Below, piece by piece: positions 1 to 5,112 of a DNA stretch of 5,416 nt (within the stretch, counting starts at the first letter, position 1; every line of letters starts with the position of its first letter). Made by a program: the position numbers and the translations under genes. Below the pieces are notes generated by a model. That model was given only the letters and a program-made list of their open reading frames with translations, searched no databases and was not told the DNA's origin. The DNA comes from an uncultured Bacteroidota bacterium. Its GTDB lineage: Bacteria; Bacteroidota; Bacteroidia; B-17B0; Aurantibacillaceae. Location: contig CALMNJ010000698.1 of assembly GCA_937868675.1 (NCBI GenBank), positions 1 through 5,416 on the forward strand, in the 5' to 3' direction.

Positions 1-11
1 TTGGAATGAGC

Positions 12-111
12 CCCCGCAGCTGCATAAACATAGCAAAGGGCAAGCGGGGCCGGAGCGTAAAGCCCGACCCTTTCGGCCTCCGCGAATGACCGTACCGAAA
101 GGGGCAGCCCC
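12..111 (+). promoter_or_regulatory. GC-rich structured leader upstream of rtcB, possible H-type pseudoknot
   Basis: The 145 bases before rtcB hold no convincing gene but several complementary segments. CCCCGC (12-17) pairs with GCGGGG (44-49). CCCTTTCGG (68-76) pairs perfectly with CCGAAAGGG (95-103). CGGAG (51-55) pairs with CTCCG (78-82), which lies inside the loop of the 9-bp stem, so the last two helices together have the topology of an H-type pseudoknot or of two mutually exclusive hairpins. GGGG (101-104) and CCCC (108-111) could form a small competing hairpin before an A-rich run into the start codon. It could be a cis-regulatory leader of rtcB, an intergenic REP-like palindromic repeat, or the end of an upstream transcript cut by the window. 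I see no good TAnnTTTG promoter here. The pairings are seen directly; the role is a guess. Confidence 0.4.
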
Positions 112-145
112 AAAAAAACACTTATTAAAATATTAACTTAGAAAA

Positions 146-1576
146 ATGAACAAACTCAACATTAAAGGCGACGACCTTAAAGAAGTTGGTTACCCACAGG
201 GTAAAGCCATTGGTCTTGCCATTCGCATCATTGACCAGAATTACCGCGACCAAAACCGCGACGAGGTAATGACCCTGTTGGCAAAGGTGCTGCGGTATCC
301 TGAAAATTTTCTGGACGATGACGTTTTATCCCCAATTGCAAAGGAACTGATCGAAAAACCTGAAGCAGAAACGGCGGTGCCGGAAATTCCACTGAAAGAA
401 ACGGTGGATGAGTATGCTGTTTATGGAAAACAACACATTGAACCGGGTGCCATGGCGCAAATGGAAGTGGCGATGAAATTGCCGGTAACCGTTGCCGGCG
501 CCTTAATGCCCGATGCGCATCAGGGCTATGGTTTGCCAATTGGCGGTGTGCTGGCCACAAACAATGCCGTGATCCCTTACGGGGTGGGTGTTGATATTGG
601 ATGCCGCATGGCCCTTTCGGTGTTTGATATTCCGGAAACATACTTTGCCGAAAATCAGGCAAAATTTAAACGCGAGCTTATTGCCTGGACGAAATTTGGC
701 GCCGGTGCCGGATGGCAGGGCAAATTTCGTGCGGAACACGCGGTGCTTGACCGCGCCGAATTTAACGCTACGCCATTCATAAAAAATCTTCACGATAAAG
801 CGGTGCATCAATTGGGAACTTCGGGTGGAGGCAACCATTTTGTGGAATGGGGAATTATTGAATTTGAAAAAGACGATGCACAACTGAACATTGCTGCCGG
901 AAAATACGTGGCGCTGCTTACACATTCGGGTTCGCGCGGATTTGGCGCCACCATTGCCGGGCATTATACAAAACTGGCAAAAGAGATTTGCCACTTGCCT
1001 AAGGAAGCGCAGAACCTGGCTTACCTGGGGCTTGATACCGCCGAAGGGCAGGAGTACTGGATGGCCATGAACCTTGCGGGTGATTATGCTTCGGCCTGTC
1101 ATGAAGTGATTCATAAGCGCTTGACTGCTGCCATTGGCGGGCAACTGCTGACACGTGTGGAGAACCACCATAATTTTGCGTGGAAGGAAAAGTACAACGG
1201 ACAGGATGTGATTGTGCACCGCAAAGGCGCAACACCGGCGGCAAAGGGCGTACTTGGAATTATTCCCGGCTCCATGACGGCTCCCGGATTTTTGGTGCGT
1301 GGTAAAGGAGAAGAGCACGCGATTAATTCCGCATCTCACGGCGCAGGACGACAAATGAGCCGCACACAAGCCATTAAAACGGTAACCAAAGGTGCTATGC
1401 AAAAAGAACTGAAAGCGCATGGCGTTACCTTGATAGGCGCTGGACTGGATGAAGCGCCTTTTGCATACAAGGATATAAATACGGTAATGAAAGCGCAATC
1501 GGAATTGGTGGATGTACTCGCGAAATTTTCGCCAAAAATTGTGCGCATGGCCGATGATGGAAGTAAGGAGGATTAG
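146..1576 (+). CDS. rtcB: RtcB-family RNA-splicing ligase (3'-phosphate/5'-OH RNA ligase)
   Basis: RtcB ligases join RNA ends carrying 2',3'-cyclic phosphate (or 3'-phosphate) to 5'-OH ends in the cytosol. They use GTP and Mn2+ through a guanylylated histidine. The family blocks are intact in order: PDAHQGYGLPIGG (122-134), GVGVDIGC with metal ligands D150 and C153, GTSGGGNH (224-231) with N230/H231, THSGSRGFG with H260, ENHHN (339-343), RKGAT (359-363), GSMTAPG (375-381), and SHGAGRQMSR (397-406), whose H398 aligns with the guanylylated histidine. At 476 residues it is longer than E. coli RtcB (408). The extra length includes an N-terminal segment of about 80 residues containing GYPQGKAIGLAI (15-26), which I associate with a Bacteroidota/cyanobacterial subtype. 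The ATG at 146 is preceded by A-rich sequence with no Shine-Dalgarno site. No archease or prfH gene is visible. The next gene starts 2 nt after the stop, so co-transcription is likely. Confidence 0.96.
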   Translation: MNKLNIKGDDLKEVGYPQGKAIGLAIRIIDQNYRDQNRDEVMTLLAKVLRYPENFLDDDVLSPIAKELIEKPEAETAVPEIPLKETVDEYAVYGKQHIEPGAMAQMEVAMKLPVTVAGALMPDAHQGYGLPIGGVLATNNAVIPYGVGVDIGCRMALSVFDIPETYFAENQAKFKRELIAWTKFGAGAGWQGKFRAEHAVLDRAEFNATPFIKNLHDKAVHQLGTSGGGNHFVEWGIIEFEKDDAQLNIAAGKYVALLTHSGSRGFGATIAGHYTKLAKEICHLPKEAQNLAYLGLDTAEGQEYWMAMNLAGDYASACHEVIHKRLTAAIGGQLLTRVENHHNFAWKEKYNGQDVIVHRKGATPAAKGVLGIIPGSMTAPGFLVRGKGEEHAINSASHGAGRQMSRTQAIKTVTKGAMQKELKAHGVTLIGAGLDEAPFAYKDINTVMKAQSELVDVLAKFSPKIVRMADDGSKED

Positions 1577-1578
1577 CA

Positions 1579-2061
1579 ATGAGAAGGGTATTTACATACG
1601 AGTTGCTTGATGCTGGTTGGGCCAGGATAAGAGTGGAGTATGGCGAAAAGTACTACGAATGTGTGTTTTCGTATCTGTATGACAGCATGAAGGAATTTTC
1701 GGGTGCTATATTAAAACTACACAATCGCGTGAAGGAAGCATCGGTTTCCTTTATGGATGAGCCGGGCGAGTTTCGTATTCTGTTTCATTTGGACTTAAAT
1801 ACTGGTTTTGTAATGGTTACTTGTTTGTGGCATGATGAAACTTATGCGTGTTATAATAAAGTAATTAGTGAATACAAGACCATGTTTATGTTTAAAATAA
1901 AGTTATATACCCTAATCTCAAACGTTTTCGACATTTTTGACAAAACTTACATTGAGTACGGGGAGAAGGGTTATGGAGAGCGATGGGGCGCACACCCGTT
2001 TCCAACCGAAAACTATTTAAAGTTGAAAAGCGTAATGGAGAGAATAGAGTACTTTAATTAA
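1579..2061 (+). CDS. conserved-looking hypothetical protein coupled to rtcB
   Basis: I cannot name this 160-residue protein. It has no signal peptide or clear membrane span and looks like a compact soluble alpha/beta protein: a beta-rich N-terminus (FTYELLDAGWARIRVEYG), a helix-like SYLYDSMKEFSGAILKLHNR (31-50), a loop with EPGE (61-64), hydrophobic strands (RILFHLD, GFVMVTCLW), and an aromatic/basic helical region (98-120). It ends with GYGERWGAHPFP (131-142). From memory, the GWA / SYL.D / EPGE pattern resembles small uncharacterised proteins found beside toxins or in variable loci, but I cannot confirm a family. It begins 2 nt after the rtcB stop. An AAGGAGG (1565-1571) lies 7 nt before its ATG, which is unusual for this phylum; it sits inside the last rtcB codons, so it may be coincidence or may help reinitiation. 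The gene is visibly more AT-rich than rtcB, suggesting separate acquisition. It is not PrfH: no GGQ motif is present. Confidence 0.75.
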   Translation: MRRVFTYELLDAGWARIRVEYGEKYYECVFSYLYDSMKEFSGAILKLHNRVKEASVSFMDEPGEFRILFHLDLNTGFVMVTCLWHDETYACYNKVISEYKTMFMFKIKLYTLISNVFDIFDKTYIEYGEKGYGERWGAHPFPTENYLKLKSVMERIEYFN

Positions 2062-2097
2062 GTATGGCCAACCCAAACAAAGGTGCCGTTAAACAGA

Positions 2098-2102
2098 AAT
2101 AC
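2098..2102 (+). repeat. AATAC direct repeat, left copy, at the D-loop breakpoint
   Basis: AATAC at 2098-2102 precedes TTCGGCAGAGC, the D-loop and D-stem of the 3' part. The second copy (2175-2179) follows GCTC of the 5' part. Both copies sit at the permutation breakpoint in the D-loop, as expected if a tandem duplication of one tRNA lost its outer ends while keeping an overlap of 5 nt. The repeat is short, so chance is possible. Confidence 0.4.
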
Positions 2103-2174
2103 TTCGGCAGAGCGCTAGGCTTATAACCCGGAAGTGTTGGTTCAAATCCGGCCCCGCCTAAAAGCGGGTAGCTC

Positions 2175-2179
2175 AATAC
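2175..2179 (+). repeat. AATAC direct repeat, right copy, at the D-loop breakpoint
   Basis: This second AATAC directly follows the 5' D-stem strand GCTC (2171-2174). Its first two bases serve as A14 and A15 of the tRNA-like fold. Joining the two parts across the repeat would give a 12-nt D-loop ending in TTCGGCA, slightly longer than usual. Confidence 0.4.
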
Positions 2180-2223
2180 AACTCTGTTGCCTTTTGCCCT
2201 TTGATTGATTGGAATAAACAAGC

Positions 2224-2850
2224 ATGAAAATTATCGTCATATCCGATACACATGGGCAGCACCAGGGGCTTAAGTTACCCGATGGCGATATGATTATTCA
2301 CGCAGGCGACATCAGCAGCCGTGGGCGAGAGGAGCAGGTGCTCGACTTTTTACAATGGTTTGAAAAACTTGATTTTAAATACAAATTATTTATTGCGGGC
2401 AACCACGATTTCTTTTTCGAGAACGCCGCACCCGACAAAATACAGAGCATTATTCCGTCAAACGTTATTTATCTGAACGACAGCGATGTGACAATAGAAG
2501 GTATTAAACTATGGGGCTCGCCGGTTACACCCTGGTTTCACGACTGGGCCTTTAACCGCAACCGCGGCGCGGATATACAAAAGCATTGGGATTTAATTCC
2601 CGCCGATGCCGGAATTGTTATTACTCATGGCCCGGCTTACGGTATCCTCGACAAAACCGTTTATGGAGAGCATGTTGGCTGTATGGATTTTCTGAAAAAA
2701 ATGGAAACAGTAAAGCCCAGGTATCACATTTGTGGCCATATTCACGAAGCATATGGCGCATTCGAACACAACGGCACCACCTGGATCAATGCCAGCGTGC
2801 TTGACTCAAAGTATCGAAGGTGTAACGAACCGGTGATACTCTTTTACTAA
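2224..2850 (+). CDS. metallophosphoesterase, MPPED1/2-like (calcineurin-like, class III phosphodiesterase type)
   Basis: This is a 208-residue dinuclear-metal phosphoesterase with the full calcineurin-like motif set: SDTHG (D8, H10), HAGDIS (D29), GNHDF (N60, H61), ITHGP (H135) and CGHIHEAYG (H172, H174). The short length, the GSPVTPWFHDWAFNR segment (98-112) and the ending WINASVLDSKY.R.NEPV are typical of the MPPED1/MPPED2 (UPF0046-like) group. Some animal MPPED2 proteins replace a metal-binding histidine in the last motif by glycine; here it is retained, so full activity is expected. Known relatives hydrolyse phosphodiesters, including cyclic nucleotides in vitro; the natural substrate here is unknown. 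There is no signal peptide, so it is cytosolic. The ATG at 2224 places the first metal motif at residue 8, as usual. It lies downstream of rtcB, the hypothetical gene and the tRNA-like RNA on the same strand; I see no clear promoter or terminator between them. A role in trimming RNA ends beside RtcB is possible but only inferred from position. Confidence 0.92.
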   Translation: MKIIVISDTHGQHQGLKLPDGDMIIHAGDISSRGREEQVLDFLQWFEKLDFKYKLFIAGNHDFFFENAAPDKIQSIIPSNVIYLNDSDVTIEGIKLWGSPVTPWFHDWAFNRNRGADIQKHWDLIPADAGIVITHGPAYGILDKTVYGEHVGCMDFLKKMETVKPRYHICGHIHEAYGAFEHNGTTWINASVLDSKYRRCNEPVILFY

Positions 2851-2859
2851 GTCAATACC

Positions 2860-2888
2860 ATTGGTCAGTAAAAATTAATTTATTTTTG
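2860..2888 (+). promoter_or_regulatory. Bacteroidota-type sigma-A promoter for the EF-G paralogue
   Basis: ATTG at 2860-2863 and TATTTTTG at 2881-2888, separated by 17 nt, match the Bacteroidota -33 TTG and -7 TAnnTTTG elements. The expected start site is around 2894-2897, giving a leader of roughly 190 nt before the EF-G start codon. Position and match are seen directly; activity is inferred. Confidence 0.55.
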
Positions 2889-2931
2889 CCTCCGTTGAAA
2901 ACTAACATTCGCATACGCGCAGTATTATAAT

Positions 2932-2958
2932 CCAGTCACAAAAACCCCCGGTGACTGG
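2932..2958 (+). promoter_or_regulatory. leader hairpin 1 of the EF-G paralogue
   Basis: CCAGTCAC (2932-2939) pairs perfectly with GTGACTGG (2951-2958) around an 11-nt loop containing five C residues. A T-rich stretch (2964-2975) follows, so it might act as a weak attenuator, although the run is interrupted. The palindrome CTGGCCAG (2955-2962) offers an alternative fold. Confidence 0.5.
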
Positions 2959-2995
2959 CCAGCTTTTCATTTTCTTAAACTAAATCAACCAATCC

Positions 2996-3021
2996 TTCAG
3001 GCAAAGTAGGGCTTTCCTGAA
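2996..3021 (+). promoter_or_regulatory. leader hairpin 2 of the EF-G paralogue
   Basis: TTCAGG (2996-3001) pairs with CCTGAA (3016-3021). After a single bulged C, AAAG (3003-3006) pairs with CTTT (3012-3015), leaving the loop TAGGG (3007-3011). The GGG could make a short loop-loop contact with the C-rich loop of hairpin 1 or with CCC at 3033-3035. Confidence 0.5.
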
Positions 3022-3083
3022 TGTGCGGTCAACCCGGAACAGCGAAATGCCTCATGCATTGGCCTGTTCCACAATTACAATAA
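3021..3083 (+). CDS. candidate 20-codon upstream ORF (leader peptide) before the EF-G paralogue
   Basis: ATG at 3021 opens a 20-codon frame (MCGQPGTAKC...) ending with TAA at 3081-3083, one base before the EF-G ATG (TAA-A-ATG). It spans hairpin 3, so a translating ribosome would melt that hairpin and stop next to the EF-G start, a layout suited to translational coupling. The peptide has no recognisable family and no Shine-Dalgarno site. A frame this short can occur by chance. Confidence 0.25.
   Translation: MCGQPGTAKCLMHWPVPQLQ
3036..3070 (+). promoter_or_regulatory. leader hairpin 3 of the EF-G paralogue
   Basis: GGAACAG (3036-3042) pairs with CTGTTCC (3064-3070). After a 3x3 internal loop, AATGC (3046-3050) pairs with GCATT (3056-3060) around the loop CTCAT. 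This 12-bp two-part hairpin ends 14 nt before the start codon, where it could control access of ribosomes. I do not recognise it as a known riboswitch class. Confidence 0.55.
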
Positions 3084-3084
3084 A

Positions 3085-5061
3085 ATGAAAAATCGAAACT
3101 TAATAAGAAATATAGGTATTGTGGCGCACATTGATTCTGGAAAAACAACGCTTACCGAACGCATACTGTATTACACCGGAGTAACTCATAAAATGGGTGA
3201 GGTACATCATGGCAACGCTATCATGGATCACCTTAAACAGGAGCAGGAACACGGTATCACCATCGTTTCGGCGGCAACACGCTGCGAATGGAACGGGTAC
3301 GATATTAGTATTATTGATACACCGGGCCACGTTGACTTTACGGTAGAAGTGAACCGCTCGTTGCGGGTACTTGATGGGCTCGTGTTTCTATTCTCATCGG
3401 TGGATGGGGTAGAGCCGCAATCGGAAAACAACTGGCGACTGGCCGATGAATACAAGGTAAGTCGCATGGCGTTTGTAAATAAGATGGACCGCACAGGAGC
3501 CGACTTTATGAAGGTGATTGCCGACATACGTCAAAAATTAAAGTGCCGGGCCATTGCCATACAAATGCCTATTGGTGCAGAAAGTGAGTTTGAAGGCATT
3601 GTTGATCTGGTGAAGATGAAGGCCATCAAACAAAGTGGTAAAATGGGGCAGATAACGGAAGTAACCGAAATTCCTGATAACCTGATGCAGGAGGCAATGA
3701 CCATGCGGCAGGAGTTGATTGAAACGCTGTGCGAAATCAATATCCGATTGCTTGAAAAATACCTCAACGAGGAAGAAATCGGGGCGGGTGAAATTGCTTT
3801 GGCGCTTCGGGAGGCTTGTATTGCCAATACATTGGTGCCGGTGCTTTGCGGGTCGGCGTTTAAAAACAAAGGCGTGCAAACCCTGCTCGACTATGTGATT
3901 GAGCTCTTGCCTTCGGCATTAGACAAAGGCAGCGATGCAAATCAGCCGTTTGTTGGTTTGATTTTCAAAGTGGTGACCGACAAGCACGGAAAACTTTCGT
4001 TCCTCCGCTTATATAGCGGAAGTTTACGAACAGGTGATACGGTGCTGAATTCAACAACCGGCGAAACGGAGAGAATATCAAGAATATTCCAAATGCATGC
4101 CGGCGAACGAAAAAGCATTGATATCGCTTATGCAGGTGATATAGTGGCAGTAACCGGCCCCAGGAACGCAACAACCGGGCACACGCTTTGTGATCCGCAA
4201 CATGCAGTGGAGCTTGAGGCGATGCATTTTCCGGAGCCTGTTATTTCGGTGGCCATTGAACCGAAAACGCAAGCCGACTACGACCGCATTGCGTACGCCT
4301 TGTCAAAAATGACGGAGGAAGACCCGACGTTTGTGGTGAAAAGCGATGCAGAACTGGGTCAAACCATCATTAGTGGTATGGGCGAGTTGCACCTTGACAT
4401 CAAGATTGATATGCTGAAGACGGATTATAATGTGGAAGTGAATAAAGGCGTTCCAAAAGTGGCTTATAAGGAGCGACTTGGAAAAACCATTAAGCACCGC
4501 GAGTTGCATAAAAAACAAACGGGTGGCAGCGGACAGTACGCTGATATTCATTTTGAAATCGGGCCTCGTGAGGATAACGAAGAAGGATTGCTTTTTGTGA
4601 ATGAGATCAGCGGTGGTGCAATTCCCCTTCAGTTTATTCCGGCCGTCGAAAAGGGCTTCAGGGCCTGTATGAGTAACGGTAAATTCGGATATCCGATCCG
4701 GGGCATGAAAGTGCGCTTGTTTGACGGAGGATATCACCGTGAAGATTCTGACGCCCTTTCGTTTGAATTGTGCGCGAAGGAAGCTTTCCGAAATGTTCTT
4801 GAACGGTGTGATCCGGTAATGCTTGAGCCAATGATGACTGTAACGGTAAATATTCCTGACGAGTACACCGGTGTGGTTTTAGGCGACCTTAACAAGCGCA
4901 ATGGTATGATATCTGAACTGAGCGACAGGAATAGCGGCAGATACATTCGGGCCCACATTCCGGTTTCGAACATGTTTGGTTACATGACCGATCTTCGGAC
5001 GATTACTTCCGGCAGGGGCAACTTCAACATGGTGTTTTCTCACTATGAAGCAATAACCTGA
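3085..5061 (+). CDS. translation elongation factor G paralogue (EF-G2-like)
   Basis: EF-G is the ribosome-dependent GTPase that drives translocation and, with RRF, ribosome recycling. All GTPase motifs are present: AHIDSGKT (G1, 14-21), GITI with T59 (G2), DTPGH (G3, 78-82), NKMD (G4, 132-135) and GSA (G5, 256-258). Domain II follows (about 288-372), then domain III with GQTIISGMGELHLDI (425-439), domain IV with KKQTGGSGQY (476-485) and the DGGYHREDSD loop (547-556), and domain V with EPMM...GDLNKRNG (581-607) and FGYMTDLRTITSGRG (631-645). At 658 residues it is about 40 shorter than a canonical EF-G, mainly through a trimmed linker between domains I and II. Switch I has EQEHGITI where EQERGITI is usual, and the P-loop has DSGKTT instead of DAGKTT. 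It is not next to rpsL/rpsG, so it is probably a second copy. TetQ-like ribosomal protection proteins are less similar. Bacteroides thetaiotaomicron has an alternative EF-G2 used in starvation; equivalence is inferred. The start is fixed by the conserved IRNIGIVAHID and an upstream stop at 3007. Confidence 0.93.
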   Translation: MKNRNLIRNIGIVAHIDSGKTTLTERILYYTGVTHKMGEVHHGNAIMDHLKQEQEHGITIVSAATRCEWNGYDISIIDTPGHVDFTVEVNRSLRVLDGLVFLFSSVDGVEPQSENNWRLADEYKVSRMAFVNKMDRTGADFMKVIADIRQKLKCRAIAIQMPIGAESEFEGIVDLVKMKAIKQSGKMGQITEVTEIPDNLMQEAMTMRQELIETLCEINIRLLEKYLNEEEIGAGEIALALREACIANTLVPVLCGSAFKNKGVQTLLDYVIELLPSALDKGSDANQPFVGLIFKVVTDKHGKLSFLRLYSGSLRTGDTVLNSTTGETERISRIFQMHAGERKSIDIAYAGDIVAVTGPRNATTGHTLCDPQHAVELEAMHFPEPVISVAIEPKTQADYDRIAYALSKMTEEDPTFVVKSDAELGQTIISGMGELHLDIKIDMLKTDYNVEVNKGVPKVAYKERLGKTIKHRELHKKQTGGSGQYADIHFEIGPREDNEEGLLFVNEISGGAIPLQFIPAVEKGFRACMSNGKFGYPIRGMKVRLFDGGYHREDSDALSFELCAKEAFRNVLERCDPVMLEPMMTVTVNIPDEYTGVVLGDLNKRNGMISELSDRNSGRYIRAHIPVSNMFGYMTDLRTITSGRGNFNMVFSHYEAIT

Positions 5062-5072
5062 TTGTACAAACT

Positions 5073-5102
5073 AAAAGCCGACCCATTCCGGGCCGGCTTT
5101 TT
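5073..5102 (+). terminator. Rho-independent terminator of the EF-G paralogue, probably bidirectional
   Basis: AAAAGCCG (5073-5080) and CCC (5082-5084) pair with GGG (5090-5092) and CGGCTTTT (5094-5101) around the loop ATTCC, with one A-C mismatch, followed by a T run. It begins 11 nt after the EF-G stop. The A run on the left side gives a U run on the opposite strand, so it can also end the minus-strand transcript coming from the right. Confidence 0.85.
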
Positions 5103-5112
5103 AATGAGGCCG

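Larger units (their letters stand above)
2079..2194 (+). ncRNA. circularly permuted tRNA-like RNA (Y-RNA-like mimic or permuted tRNA)
   Basis: Read circularly, this segment makes a complete tRNA. The 3' part comes first: D-loop GGCA (2106-2109) with G18/G19, D-stem GAGC (2110-2113), G26 (2114), anticodon arm CTAGG-CTTATAA-CCCGG (2115-2131; anticodon TAT; one A-C mismatch and one G-T pair), variable loop AAGT (2132-2135), T-arm GTTGG-TTCAAAT-CCGGC (2136-2152), acceptor CCCGCC (2153-2158). The 5' part follows: GCGGG (2164-2168) pairs with CCCGC (2153-2157), then T8 A9 (2169-2170), D-stem GCTC (2171-2174), A14 A15. Tertiary positions fit: T8/A14, A15/T48 (2135), G18G19/T55C56, T54/A58. The acceptor stem is closed by the 6-nt loop CTAAAA, and no CCA is encoded. 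The flanks can form an outer stem: AACAG (2092-2096)/CTGTT (2184-2188) and AAAGG (2079-2083)/CCTTT (2190-2194). This layout is what I recall for the tRNA-mimic module of bacterial Y RNAs, which occur in some rtcB operons; no rsr (Ro60-like) gene is visible here. A translating tRNA is less likely given the 5-bp acceptor and short spacer. Exact ends are unknown. Confidence 0.72.

Noticed and set aside
2..136. Open frame upstream of rtcB on the plus strand
   Set aside because: About 44 codons, no start, GC-rich low-information translation across paired segments; looks like structured non-coding DNA.
133..141. TAACTTAG as a -7 promoter element for rtcB
   Set aside because: Imperfect match, too close to the start codon and no upstream TTG at suitable spacing.
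503..1579. Long open frame on the minus strand opposite rtcB
   Set aside because: It mirrors a strongly conserved RtcB frame; the translation shows no family pattern, so it is a shadow.
2050..2057. TACTTTAA as a promoter for the tRNA-like RNA
   Set aside because: Only six of eight positions match, and the nearest TTG is 24 nt away; too weak to annotate.
2106..2160. tRNA 3' fragment as an integration (att) remnant
   Set aside because: An att remnant explains a 3' tRNA fragment but not the matching 5' acceptor and D-stem immediately after it; no integrase is visible.
2103..2176. Two decayed tandem tRNA genes
   Set aside because: Both would have to break at the same D-loop position with a spacer of only a few bases, and their stems and tertiary positions match each other; still the main alternative if no homologues exist.
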